From Asparagopsis taxiformis (taxonomy: Eukaryota > Rhodophyta > Florideophyceae > Bonnemaisoniales > Bonnemaisoniaceae): DNA of 32,808 nt. The notes under the pieces are model-generated. The model had not been told where the DNA came from and made no database searches. It saw nothing but the letters and a program-made list of their open reading frames with translations. Of the stretch, positions 8,805-19,240 are shown piece after piece. The first letter of the stretch is position 1, and each line of letters begins with the position of its first letter. The translations under genes and the position numbers were made by a program. The stretch spans positions 1-32,808 of the forward strand of contig JALQPE010000952.1 of the NCBI GenBank assembly GCA_030407315.1. Direction: 5' to 3'.

Positions 8805-9475
8805 GAATCGGAACGCGTGTGCGCACACTAGACTCATTGTAAGAGGCCTGGACATTACCTTAGCTCTATCACATTTTGACAAGTGTACTCTATGCGATGC
8901 TCGTAGTTTCTTGATATCCTCATTTCCAATCAGAGGGTTCCCACTTGCTGAACCTTCACTCATATTCATATTCCACGGCCCACGGTGACCTGCTTCTTCG
9001 TATACGACTCGTAATCCTTGCACGAGAGCCCCTACTAATTCATCCATCATAGCGTCAGGCGTCCCTATCCCGCAATATGTAGATATTAGATTTAGAACTA
9101 TTTTAGATGAATCAATTGTCACTCTCCCTGGGTCTTCTGATTCAATTTTCCGGATAAGCTCCTTCAGTAGCTTTACAGCTCTGTTTTGTTCTTGATTGAG
9201 AACTTCGATGACGCAATTCCGATGAGGGCCGTTTCCGGTAGTAAATTAGTAGCTGAAACTTCTTGAAACCTGTTACTGGCAGATGCATTTCCCCTTCCTG
9301 TTCTATTCATAGATTCCATTGCAATAAAGATGAGAGCTGAACCCACATTCAATTGTTTGTTAGTAGTGATTTTGCTGATTGAGCTGAGTACTCGGGTTGG
9401 GTACAAATTTCTGATAAAAGATCCCTCTTCAACTCTACTCCAGTACCCCTTTTTTCTCAGACTCTTTCATCCATT
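8805..9475 (-). pseudogene. Tyrosine recombinase, N-terminal half, cut by the mariner element
   Basis: Minus-strand protein-like sequence can be followed from about 9475 (KESEKKGVLE region) through YPTRVLSSISKITTNKQLNV, then after a one-base shift near 9200 through QEQNRAVKLLKELIRKIESE, DAMMDELVGALVQGLRVVYE and GNPLIGNEDIKKLRASHRVH to SRPLTMSLVCAHAFRF, where the mariner TIR begins. The GNPL..N.D...LR..HRVHLS block is what I would expect before the catalytic domain of this recombinase family. The frame at the mariner junction matches that of the catalytic half at 6069. Lesions are at least one frameshift, a probable early stop near 9440, and the insertion itself. Confidence 0.6.
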
Positions 9476-10802
9476 CATAGATTTAGACAAGTCCATACTA
9501 AAATAAACGCAAACTAAACCAAGATTGCTAGAAGGTTCCATTTTTCCCATTGCTAGTTTTTACTGATCCATGTTATACAAAGTAATTTCGGATAGTTCAC
9601 AGCAACTGACATTCTGACATTCAACATTCTAGAAAATTTACATTCTATCGTACTCAGTCGGTAAGTTCTACCATTTCATCATTTATTGCATGTTTCAATA
9701 AATGTATAGTCGTTTGGCTTGACGGTGCGAAATGCCTTGATAATGACCCTACAAATATTACACCATTTTTCGTACCCTCTTACTCTAATATTTTGAATAA
9801 TTTGAGGTGGTAACGTTGCATAGCCGATATTCGCACCCCCTCTCCTTCGATCATCATTGGCTACGAAAACATATTTGTTATATTTTAGGGTGTCCCTACA
9901 GTAGCCCTGCTTACAGTATCAATTGCAGATTTCGATGTGGCGATGGACTCGATTTCTTCTTTTGCGTTTTTCTCAGTGAAGATGGAAAGATAGAACCCCC
10001 TTTCGAAGTGCCTTCAAGAGGGTCAATAAAAAAACTGGTGCTACAACGTGGTATTTGTATGAATTTCTCGGACAATAGGGCCTACTGTGATAGATGGTGC
10101 TACTAGAGAAAATGTGCCATTGCGTGATGTACAGTGCAGCTTGTTTAGCTCTCGAATTAGCACAGTGCTGCGCTTAGACAAATTTGCTTACACTATCAGC
10201 CCCACAGTTTCCCTCATTGCGCTTGCCGTGTGGCGGGCATTTCTTACCTACCCGAAGTTATCATACGTTGACCAATTGCCACTCAGCTTGTGAATAATCC
10301 TAAATTACATACTAGTGCCCCTAATTGTCCCAGACTAATTTATTCCATTGCTGTAGCTCGGGATGCATTGCTGTAAGTTTAGCCCTACTGGAACACCTTT
10401 TTCAACTTACCTTAAGTTACATATTCGGATTGATCGCAATTACAATTTTATACGGGGCGAAGGCATTGAACTAAACTAAATTACATTGGTGCTGCATTGC
10501 ATATTCGCTGGAGCGAAGCACCAATGCACCGATGCAATCCTATCTAAAGTCTCGTTTTTTCTCTTTTCCACGAAAAACCTGTTTCCTGGCATTGCTGTCG
10601 GCTCGCCGGCGGCGGGTGCGAGAAATCTACTGTCACGCTGCAGCGGTGGGTGTTTGCACTGTCCAAAATGCACCCTCCGCGACTGCATGACAGCGATACT
10701 AACTTAACTTAATTTTGTCGCGGTGTGAGTTCCAGGTAATGTAAGTCCAGCAGCTTTGTAGCTATTTTTTGTATTGTATTGTACTTGAGATGCGTACAGC
10801 TA
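9476..10802. other. Long stretch with no supportable gene
   Basis: Short frames exist on both strands (for example 9807-10106 and 10486-10707 on plus), but none has a motif, a coherent continuation or coding-like composition. It may contain the 5' leader of the recombinase element. No RNA gene seen. Confidence 0.4.
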
Positions 10803-11514
10803 TCATAAAATGAAGCGATTTTGTTTCGCAGATAGTATTCCATTTGACATCGTCTTCAATCGGCCAGCTTTCTCTCTTAGACCGATCAATGTGTCATAGA
10901 AAGTTGGTTCAATGTAGAAAGATGCATGGTGTTTGTTGAGCTTATTCCCTCCTAATTTCTCCAAAGTTTGCACGCTGTATCTGACTTTCAGCATATTAAC
11001 AGGCCACATGAAAGACTCCCAGTTTTTCGGATCTTCGTCTATCAATTCACAAATACATTTTTGAATTGACGTAATGCACAGAATCACTGCTATAGTAGTG
11101 ATTCTGTGGATTCCGTCTACTATTTCATACCAGGCAGAACGATCTGCCGCTTTCTCAGCGCTTTGGGATTCAAAGATTGGTTTTCCCTTCGAGCCCAGTT
11201 TAGATCCGAAGAATTCCAACAAATATCTTTTCAAATCCCCGTTAGCTAAAGAACAATAGTATTGTCAGATCTAACAACGACTCCGTCACCAACATTCTCA
11301 ATGGGCGTTCCATCTTCCTTCTCCGAGGAAACTGTGGCACTTCCACTGAATATAGGCTTTAATCTATGCAATGGACCGGGATACTTGACGAATTGATTGC
11401 GAACGGAATGCAGGATCGAGGATCTACACGGCTGTTGGTCGAGTATTCCATGATATCTGCGAATGCTTCAATGGATGCATCCTCCACACAAGAAATAGGG
11501 TCCGTCGAGCTCAT
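10803..11514 (-). pseudogene. Decayed gene with a ParB/sulfiredoxin-like DGxHR motif
   Basis: A minus-strand gene starts at ATG 11514 (MSSTDPISCVEDASIEAF). It continues through QFVKYPGPLHRLKPIFSG after a one-base shift near 11420, then EDGTPIENVGDGVVVRSDN, and after a second break near 11262 into LANGDLKRYLLEFFGSKL, SAWYEIVDGIHRITTIAVIL and SFMWPVNMLKVRYSVQTL, with a stop at 10803. The WYEIVDGIHRITTIA segment resembles motif II (DG.HR..A) of the ParB N-terminal/sulfiredoxin fold, which hydrolyses nucleotides or nicks DNA and is often found with DNA methyltransferases in mobile elements. That assignment rests on a single motif. The rest is unrecognised. A 32-bp palindrome (11077-11108) overlaps this motif. 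Confidence 0.45.
11077..11108. repeat. 32-bp near-perfect palindrome within coding remnant
   Basis: CACAGAATCACT (11077-11088) and AGTGATTCTGTG (11097-11108) are exact reverse complements around CTATAG. One pair (11089/11096) mismatches. It encodes the residues directly after DGI in the ParB-like motif. Confidence 0.9.
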
Positions 11515-11978
11515 TTTCTTGAAAGAATAATTTGCTCATGTTTTGGTTACAATCGAGTTCTAAGAAAAACTGAAGTGTTACCTATTCAAGTTGAACAGGC
11601 TGAACCTTAGTCAGGAGAAATGAAACGAAAGTACTTGGATAATTAATAGTATGATTTGAGCCCTTATATTGCTGCCTGAAGAGGTTTCTGACAAGTGTTT
11701 AATTTCATGATATGTAAGTTAGGACACTTATTCCTCATTGATGAAATTAAAAATGTGCATTCCTGTCAGATTTCAGCTGTCCCAATCATTCTGCGTTTCT
11801 TGCGCAGTTCGTTCGGCAGACTAGGCCTTCACGTCGTCATTCGCACGATATGTACGTGGTGGATGAAGTACAAACCCGGGCCAATGGTACTGTTTATCTG
11901 TTTAGGAAATATCAATATTTGACAATAGATATTTTATTCGATGCCTCGCAAGACCAAAAGAAACGTTTTTACCTGAGA
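11515..11978. other. Spacer between two decayed minus-strand genes
   Basis: No coherent frame. A plus-strand frame at 11695-11922 has no motif and no continuation. Confidence 0.35.
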
Positions 11979-12612
11979 TTACAGTGAATGACCAGGACTT
12001 TTGGGCTTATAGCCTGAAGTTTTTTTGATAATCGGAAGGCAATGTTCTAGAGTATTGTCTGGCCAGGTTCCATTCCAATGGACGTAATGAGCCATAGATA
12101 ACGTGTCTGAATACTCAAGTTTCCAGTACGACATGAAACCTATGCACCGAATATCAATATTCACGGATAGGTTTCCACCCTTTTCATCCTAGAGAATGCA
12201 TTCACCTTCCCGTAGTAAGCTTTCTGGTCCGCATAGTCGATAGAAATGGAATTTAGATTTATGCATAACTTCCCATTTGGGCTGGAAGCTTCTAGACAGA
12301 AAGATATTCTGGTGCTAAAGACAGAACACAGTTCTTTACAGAGTTCTTTTCTAATAAAATTTCTTGCAGGCCCTGTAAGAAAAGGAAAATGTACCCCTGA
12401 TATGCTTCTGATGAACCTCTTATGTACGTGATATCTGTACAATGCGCAAGAGATATTTTGCTGATGTCCGAGAGATGAGCGTAAGGACACCTCACGTCCA
12501 TCAATGGTGTATCACTATGCAGCCATCAGCTGAAGAGCGAATGTTTCTTATCCGTACTTCAGAGGAACACCACGGTTGTCATAGGTTCATCATGTGGCCA
12601 TCTTCCGTACAT
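11979..12612 (-). pseudogene. Decayed minus-strand gene of unknown family
   Basis: Coherent protein-like sequence runs from ATG 12612 (MYGRWPHDEPMTTVVFL, then a stop) through PLMDVRCPYAHLSDISKISL, HCTDITYIRGSSEAYQGYIF, then after a shift near 12290 through LNSISIDYADQKAYYGKVNA, and after another shift at an AAAAGGG run near 12180 into NIDIRCIGFMSYWKLEYSDT and AHYVHWNGTWPDNTLEHCLP, with a stop at 11979. There are two in-frame stops and two frameshifts. I recognise no family. It has the same strand and similar decay as the ParB-like remnant downstream, so the two may have come in together. Confidence 0.45.
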
Positions 12613-13351
12613 AGTCAAGTTCTACTGGTAGGATACTCACGTAATTTGAATAGATTCGCAGCGGATACTGGGTTTGAACTGTTCAGGTCATTTCTGGTCA
12701 AGATGCTTCTAGACAAAACGCAGCTCTGAGGCGAGAACCAGGAAAAATTTCTGTTTTACTTAAATTTCTAGCCATTTACAAACAGCATTTGAATAGCTTT
12801 GCAGTGGTTGCTGATCTCGAACAGGAGAAGGTGTGCACCTTTCCGTACAAGTACAAATGTTTCAGGAAATTTCACGGAACATTTAATAATTTAATTTTTT
12901 GAAATATCAATTATTTTGCTGGTAGCTTGCAGGCAGTGCGAGGTTATGACTAGTTTCAGAAGTTCCCTCTGCTAACAGAGCGAAGTATGATATCATCCGC
13001 AAAGAAATTAAATAGAAATTTCTATTTAATTGGTTCGCAGATGTTACCATATTTTGGGGAAGTCTGATCAGATGCACAGAAGCACCATGGAAGGTATTGC
13101 GAAAAAAAGACCAGCACAAAGTCCACCAGTACTTCCGCGTCTGTCACTACTCGTTCTACTATTGCAAAAAGGGACAGCGCTCGCCCAACTCTGGTTCCTT
13201 CCACACTAAGAAAGGATGTAAATCCAAGTTAACTCCAGACCAAGCTTTCTCGATTCAAGTTCACTATCTTTCGTTCCGTCCATGTTGCTCCATACGAACA
13301 CAGCAACGGCCTCTAAGCGAAGAGGACCGCAAAAGGAACCGAAATTGAAAA
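12613..13351. other. Stretch with no convincing gene
   Basis: Minus (13022-13204) and plus (13097-13348) frames overlap without motifs. The only clear structure is the 26-bp palindrome at 13006-13031. Confidence 0.35.
13006..13031. repeat. Perfect 26-bp palindrome
   Basis: AATTAAATAGAAA followed directly by its reverse complement, with no spacer. Confidence 0.95.
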
Positions 13352-13792
13352 ATGGTAAATCAGGAGAAGCTGGAAAATTTAGCTTGCTGCAAAGATTTCT
13401 GTTTCATGCTGATTGATGGCAATAGCTCTGTAGAAAACTCAAAAAGTATTCAAAGTGAACTAAGAAGATCGGCGTTTATTTCTCGAATGAATGTTTGTGA
13501 GGATTTCAAGTGTTACAAATATGGCAAAATACGTATTTTTGTTTTCAATGTATACTTCCCATTATTCAAAAGGTATACTTTGGAAAACGAAGAGTTTGTA
13601 ACCAGGTAACAACGCAGAAAACCAGAAGGGCGATCAATCGGACAATGTATCTGAGAAAATAATATATTCCGGAGATATTTTTAGTGATGAAGGCGGTAGA
13701 GATAATGGTAGTAATGATACCGATGAATATGGTTGTATCAATGGAGATGAAAGTGATGAAAAATATTTGCCCAATTCATTTGTTATCATTGA
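13352..13792 (+). pseudogene. Plus-strand coding remnant with acidic tail, cut by GC-rich block
   Basis: The first frame (13352-13609, MVNQEKLENLACCKDF) stops. The next frame is open from about 13600 and reads as an acidic segment (NVSEKIIYSGDIFSDEGG, DNGSNDTDEYGCINGDESDE, KYLPNSFVIIEG) up to the abrupt composition change at about 13793. The Asp/Glu/Asn/Gly-rich sequence is coding-like but has no recognisable domain. It could be the 5' part of a gene cut by insertion of the GC-rich block. Confidence 0.3.
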
Positions 13793-15022
13793 GGGCGCCC
13801 GCTTCCGTCTCGCTTCCGTCGGCTGCGCAAGAAGGTCCCGCTCCGACACCGTGTGCGCGCTATAACAATCCGCTTGCGTTTCGATTCTTTCCGCGTGCGT
13901 TGCCGACGTGGTCGGAGTTAAGCCATCTTTATTTTCTCCGCGGTGCTTTCAATGGGACTGCATCGCCGACGTGAATCGCCATGTGCACATGACCCCATGG
14001 GGTTACCAGGCCATAGGAATGCGCAATGAGTATGGGACGCTCGAGGCGAATCTGTGCTTTGCGGTTTGGCGGTTCCAGAAAGCTTACCGTTCGACGCGTA
14101 TTTCCTCGAAGACGGGGCCGACGAACGGCTCGTACGCCACTTATCCAGGCTTCGCACGATGCTTCGCGACGAGTTCGCGCATATCGATCCTTAGGCAGCG
14201 GCGCCCAGCGCGGGTTTCTTGTTAGAAGGCGTAGTTTCTTGAAAAGATGTCGAAAGCTCAGCGCATACTCGTAGGACTTGACTGACGCCTAGACGTAACG
14301 ACTCAGGTAGCAGTCCAGACTTCTCAAGTAGCCTTAGCCTTCAGAGGGTCAGCTTCGCACTACTGGATTCTGTTAACCCTGAAGCGGTGAAGCTTACTCG
14401 CACTACCGACGACCGTCCCGCGGCCTTGAATCGGTGGGTGATAGAGCGGTTTGAACCGGTCGGATCTTGATCACCCTCAGAGGAAATCTTGTGGGCGGCA
14501 CGCGACTCCCATTGTTTCTAGGTCGGAGTCGGGTCACAGAGTAGTACTAGGTCGGATAGACAATCGAAAAGAGCGGCGCAACACTCCGGTCGTATCGATT
14601 CCAACTACTCACGCTCATGTGAAAGTTGAACCGTGATCAGCCTCACACGCACGGGTGTCATGTTGGCGCTTCCGTGCAACCCGGGGACCACGGTACGTTA
14701 CGCACTCGTGCGATAATGCGAAACGGAACAATCTCCACGGCCGGCCAGTTGACACCAACGTGAGAACAGTTTGTAGCATCCAGATCTGACCTGGATCTAT
14801 CCACTGGAGGTTTTGTTGTATTTTCTCATTGGAGATGGGTCACTACTTCTAAATGCGAACAGGGGCCGAGTGGTCCGTTCCAAGGGGCCCCATAGGGGGG
14901 CTGCGCCGGCGGCCGTTGTGGTATTGCAGTACTTGTACTACGATCAGTAGTCATACACGTGGCGCTCGTCGTGTTCGCATGCGCGCCCGCCAATTCTGCT
15001 TTATTTCGAAAATTTCTAAAAT

Positions 15023-15753
15023 ATGCAAAGAAACTGCTGGAGGTGGAGAGAAACGGTCGCCACTGGCGGTTGCATTGAGTGCTCGGGTGTTTCATCTTTT
15101 GCACCACATTCCCCCTTCCTAGTCTTCGAGCCCCTTCCAGTGCATGTCATCCCATACCAGCGCACCCGGGTTGCATCGAGTGTAACCAACGCGCCTTTCA
15201 ACTTTGCGAGACTGGGGAACCGCATCTGAAAGAATGTCGGAAACGCACCATACCGATTCATGCGATGGATCGATCCAGTTGGTTCTCGTCATGTGTTCCC
15301 CTGTCTGTGCCCGTTCGGGATGGCAGTATACGTGTGCCCACGACCCTCAGGGGTGAGACTACTGCTCCGGAGCGGGAAGGGTCTCGCTCGCGATCCGCGG
15401 CCTACTTTCCACCCGTGGCCCCGGTGCTATCAAAATCGGCTCTCCCGCCATCGAGCAGCGTCACCACGCGAGAGGCGCATCTTTCCTCAAAGGGTACAAA
15501 TGCGGAGATCGACAACCCGGTGTCGACTTCCGGCCTTCGTGACACTCATGACAACTACTGGTCGGGGGATTCCGAAACTTCCGCCCCAGCCGACACTCAC
15601 AGCCTTGTTGGTTACAAACAAGTCGGTATGCTGCCTCATGAACCTCGGCAGGAGACCCCGCTCCCTTCTTCTCTCGTTGACGACCCCGCGAATCTGATAC
15701 CGGCGCGCCCGATAGACCGTGTGACGACGCCAATTCGGGTCCTGAAGTACTAA
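15023..15753 (+). pseudogene. Fragment with two CIEC-type cysteine clusters (possible zinc knuckle)
   Basis: GGCIECSGVSSFAPH (about 15060-15110, one frame) and PGCIECNQRAFQLCETGEPH followed by LKECRKR (about 15165-15240, another frame) share the GCIEC motif. The second has a C-x2-C...H...C arrangement that could bind zinc, though the spacing is wider than a retroviral CCHC knuckle. After it comes a long Ser/Pro/Thr-rich, presumably disordered stretch to the stop at 15753. In retroelements a zinc knuckle followed by a disordered region would suggest a gag-like role. That is inference only. Confidence 0.3.
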
Positions 15754-15759
15754 ATTCCT

Positions 15760-15960
15760 GTGTCTCGGATTAACGACAGGAACGAGCTGCCGCTCAGAAT
15801 GTCGTTGGACAGTTTGGTTGCGGCCTTGTCGACTCCACCGAATGAGGACGAAATTCTTACGGAACTCCGACCCCGAATGGCATGCTTGGATGACGCCGCC
15901 TGCCGCCGGGTTCTCGCACGGATGGGGGATGGGGATCCCCCATCTGCGAGCTCAAGCTAG
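15760..15960 (+). pseudogene. Coding fragment in the GC-rich block, unknown function
   Basis: A 66-codon frame with coding-like composition (MSLDSLVAALSTPPNEDEIL, LRPRMACLDDAACRRVLARM). It starts 6 bp after the preceding stop in the same direction. Probably a piece of the same decayed unit. Confidence 0.3.
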
Positions 15961-16032
15961 GGAGATGGAGACTCAGCTCCAATATCCTTTATTGCGAATA
16001 ACCGGAACATCGCGGCGGAGAAGATACACAGT

Positions 16033-16432
16033 TTGCAAAAATTGGTTTTCGACCTGTACATCGATGCGTTCGGTCGCGACCTTCAGCATAACCCTCCGTA
16101 TTTTCCGTATGAGAGTTATCCCACTCTTTCTCCCGTGAGTCTGATACTCCAGCATTTTGCGCGTTTGGCTCGAGCGCGAGACATACCCTTTGCCAATGAG
16201 TTCATGCTTCGTCGGACGGAGAATGGGACCTTTTGCGCTATGATGTCCACGGGTGTCCGGTCGACACATATAGCTTGACGTCCCCTTCATTCGGTTCATT
16301 TCATGTCTGATTACAAAGTACGAGAATGGCGTCCTTATGGATGATTACCAGGACGTAGACGTGCGGCTTCTGCCGCCTGACGCGGGTTTCTTTCATGCGC
16401 CCTGGATGGACCGCCGGTGGTCCACCGAGTGA
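16033..16432 (+). pseudogene. Coding fragments in the GC-rich block, unknown function
   Basis: Two adjoining fragments. The first, 16033-16278, reads MQKLVFDLYIDAFGRDLQHN and HFARLARARDIPFANEFMLR. The second, about 16301-16432, reads ITKYENGVLMDDYQDVDVRL then PPDAGFFHAPWMDRRWSTE with a stop at 16430-16432. Coding continues after a shift through HVIMMFKDVEFHQTSSGDCL to a TAG near 16588. No domain recognised. Confidence 0.35.
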
Positions 16433-16588
16433 CAAACCGAGCAGCGGCGTACATTTCCGCATTCGCGTAACCCAGACACCGCACCCGGTGCGGGCGACCG
16501 GCATGTCATCATGATGTTCAAGGATGTCGAGTTCCACCAGACGTCAAGCGGGGACTGTCTTAAGGTTTACGCTCTCATCCCTCCGTAG

Positions 16589-17029
16589 ATGATGATGAAC
16601 TCAGCGGAGATCACGATGCCCATGCCTTTCTTGTACCGTTACGCGACTTTTCGTCTTATGTCGCCGAGTCCGCTGGCTACCGTTCTGGACAAGATGGCCC
16701 GAACCGAGTGGGTGTGTCGGTATGTCACGACCTGGTTGGAGTTCATGTTGCGCTCAAGGCGAATGCACGAGATGCTCGCTGTCGTGGTCGATGGAAATCC
16801 GATGTTAGGCCTCGAGGCGCCGTTGAGCCCGTCTGGATTTGCGGCACCTGAGTTTCCGCCGTTTATCTTCGAGCCGGTAAGTGTGGTGCGCCTCACTCCA
16901 CTGGTAAATAACTACTATGGGCGGAAATGGAGTGCCACCCGGAACCTTTATCTGCCTCACACCTTAGGTGTTACGACGAAGTGGGCGCCCTTATATCGTG
17001 AAAGAGTAGAAATCCACGTCGGGGTCTGA
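16589..17029 (+). pseudogene. Longest open fragment of the GC-rich block, unknown function
   Basis: A 146-codon frame (ATVLDKMARTEWVCRYVTTW, LEFMLRSRRMHEMLAVVVDG, VNNYYGRKWSATRNLYLPHT). Its upstream part also reads well in a neighbouring frame (DDELSGDHDAHAFLVPLRDF), suggesting a frameshift near 16670. No match to a family I know. Confidence 0.35.
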
Positions 17030-17030
17030 C

Positions 17031-17378
17031 TTGTTGCTGATGTCGCTTGATGTGGAAGGCCCTGTGGCACTAAGGTGTGAAGCTGGTCTGACGACGGTGG
17101 CGGACTATTTCGAGGCCGGACATTATGATCGTGCGAGTTTGTGCCATTTCCTACATCGTACCAAGTGTTTGATGAGCGTTTCTGACGGGGGCTCAAGTAC
17201 GGCTGCTCATCAGTCGCTAGCTACCGCTCAGACGAAAATCCGCGTCCTCAAAGGGAACAATCACCGCGCCCATGAGACCAAGCAAGCGGCCTTTGTGGCC
17301 AAGGCCACTACGGAGGCTGAATTTTTTACGCTTAATCGTCAGCTGGGGAACTATTCCTGTAAGGGATCAGTCTTTTAG
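17031..17378 (+). pseudogene. 3'-most coding fragment of the GC-rich block
   Basis: A 115-codon frame starting one base after the previous stop (GPVALRCEAGLTTVADYFEA, ASLCHFLHRTKCLMSVSDGG, TTEAEFFTLNRQLGNYSCKG). Composition returns to AT-rich immediately after its stop, so this is probably the end of the unit. Confidence 0.35.
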
Positions 17379-17384
17379 AATACA

Positions 17385-17780
17385 TGGTAAAAATATATTC
17401 CTGTTCTTACAGCACGATACCTGAACAACCAGTAAGTTAATAACATTCCACAGAAACCGAAGCTCCCAACTGCAAGGGAAGCTTGCAGTAACCACACCTA
17501 CGAGGCTACTTACAGCTTTTCGTACGCCTTACACTACCTAAAAGACACTTGAACAGGCTACTTACATGATATGATACATTTACAGCACCTTTCATGTGAC
17601 TGCCACGGTTACTTACAAGATTAAATGGTTTTTTCAGCCACTTTCGCCCTACATACAGGGCTACATTCATACGCCGGTATGACAGGATACCCACAACTGT
17701 AAGTGACGAAAACCTCGTTTTTTCAATGAATTTTCTACGGCAAGCTTACATGTAAGCCGCTCTGCAGGGCTCGGTCGCGC
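17385..17780. repeat. Degenerate repeat array, period about 52 bp
   Basis: GGCTACTTACA occurs at 17503-17513 and 17556-17566, GGTTACTTACA at 17607-17617, and a weaker GGCTACATTCA about 50 bp later. The intervening sequence is loosely similar from unit to unit (TACAGCACC, CACTTGAACAG). The array ends near a GCTTACATGTAAGC palindrome at about 17746-17759. Such arrays are typical of subterminal regions of DNA transposons or of minisatellites. No terminal repeat was found. Confidence 0.5.
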
Positions 17781-18032
17781 CCGGCTCCAAGTTTCCAGGT
17801 GTCAGGGGTTTCTGCCAACATCTTACACGTGTGACCTTGCTGGACTCCTACACATAGCCCTCCGTTTCATACTCTCCTCATAACAATTTCCAGATCCGCC
17901 ACCATCCAAAATATCTCCTGTGCTCCTCTCCTATTGGTTGATCTCCCGCTACCCGCTCCTTGTAGTTACCCTCCATTTCACCCCTTCTAGAGCTACCTCC
18001 TAATCTATATAAACCACCCTTCGCTCCCCACC

Positions 18033-18659
18033 TCAGGGGCTCGGAGGCTCCTTCGACCGGAACACCTCTTCTCCCGAGTTGTGCCTCAACTCCCACAATT
18101 CCAGTGAGTTGGACGCGGCCCGGGAGGAGCTCACGACTTTTCGCACCAAGTTGTTGATGAGCATGGACGTGCTGGCGCACTGCAGATTCTTGATGATATA
18201 GCCCGGAGGGGTAGCAATGTATCCTTTACCGTTCTCGCTCCAAAGTGTCCCTTCTACCGGCTCTACCTCGATGGTGCGTCCAGTCCAACGTCTCTGCGTT
18301 TGTTCCGCTATAGGTTCCAACTCCATAGTCTCGTTCTTGCACCACTTTGGCAGGTTCTCCTCAACTGCCCGGAGAACTCCAAGGTATTTCACAGGAATGG
18401 CTTTCTGTATTTTCGACTTACCGCCGCCGTGATCACTGCTCCTACCTGTTCCCGCAATTGCAGTGAGCCTGGCATTTTCCGCCTGCAGAGTCTTCACCTT
18501 AGCCTCCAACGCAACTATCTCTGTGCTGAGCGCCTTGTTTGCTATGTCGTGGCTGAACAATTTTCTTTCTAGCTCCGCGATCCTCTTCCTCTGCACATTG
18601 ATACGACTCGCCATGAAATCAGTGGATTCCGGTGGATGCATCCTCTCTGCCCTCACCGT
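18033..18659 (-). pseudogene. Split minus-strand gene, 3' part (coiled-coil segment)
   Basis: Minus-strand coding begins at the edge of the 6-kb insertion (18659) and runs to 18033. It starts VRAERMHPPESTDFMASRIN, then forms a probable coiled coil (RKRIAELERKLFSHDIANKA, STEIVALEAKVKTLQAENAR), a basic hinge (GGGKSKIQKAIPVKYLG) and a C-terminal segment with EGTLWSENGKGYIATPPGYI. Family unknown. Joined to the 5' part at 24723-25544 after removal of the insertion and a 2-bp duplication, the frame is continuous. Confidence 0.55.
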
Positions 18660-18709
18660 CCCACAGCATGAGCAAAAATGGCTATTTTTCCAGCCCAGAA
18701 TTTAGTTCG

Positions 18710-19240
18710 TACAGTGGTGAAAAACCAGGCCACGTCGCTGGTTGAAACGATCCCCAACCTCTGGATAAGCCCCATCGAATATTTTAATAAATTTGCTGGT
18801 GAAATTCCAGTGCTTGTAAAGTACGAGTGGCCTGGTTGAAAACCAGTTGTTTGGATGGTTTGGCCAGGGGGTACTGGTTTGCACCAGGCCACGGCGGTGG
18901 GTCGGACAGTGGTTATGATCCAGCGTACTGTGCTGGTTAATTTCAGGAGGTGATCTGGATTTTGACCAGCCAATGAAGTGGAGTATACCAGTTTTGGTGA
19001 AGGAATATGACCAGAGGGTAGGCTGGTTGTTGGCACAGTGAGTACTGGTTGGAAACCAGCACATCAGCTGATTGAAACCAGCCTATCCACTGGTTTTCAA
19101 CCAGACCCGAAACTGGTTTGAAGCAGTCGAAAGACTGGAATAATTCCATCGTCTGAAGGAGATTCTACCAATGTATACACAGGTTTTTTCCATCATATTG
19201 TATGGATTTTTGTTGCAGTGTAATGGTTGCAAACCAGCAG
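18710..19240. repeat. Left subterminal CTGGTT/AACCAG array
   Basis: I count about 14 exact CTGGTT or AACCAG hexamers in both orientations, several paired as back-to-back inverted units (for example CTGGTTGAAAACCAG near 18832-18846 and CTGGTTTTCAACCAG near 19090-19104). Such clustered inverted motifs are typical transposase binding regions. Confidence 0.75.

Larger units (their letters stand above)
13793..17378 (+). mobile_element. GC-rich inserted block with broken plus-strand coding sequence (origin unknown)
   Basis: Composition switches at about 13793 from AT-rich to strongly GC-rich and back near 17380. Across the block, protein-like plus-strand sequence appears in changing frames, all in the same direction. 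Examples are PESLPFDAYFLEDGADERLV to HIDP with a stop at 14192-14194; FALLDSVNPEAVKLTRTTDD and AALNRWVIERFEPVGS near 14345-14470; and the segments listed separately below. This looks like one multi-kilobase protein-coding unit that decayed by many indels. I found no LTRs, TIRs or RT, integrase or transposase motifs. It could be an unfamiliar retroelement, a viral relic or a horizontally acquired segment. Confidence 0.4.

Noticed and set aside
9807..10293. Two plus-strand frames of 99 and 68 codons
   Set aside because: No motif, no coherent continuation and overlapping each other in different frames. Treated as chance frames.
14862..14885. GGGGCCGAGTGGTCC resembling a tRNA A box
   Set aside because: No B box or stems downstream.
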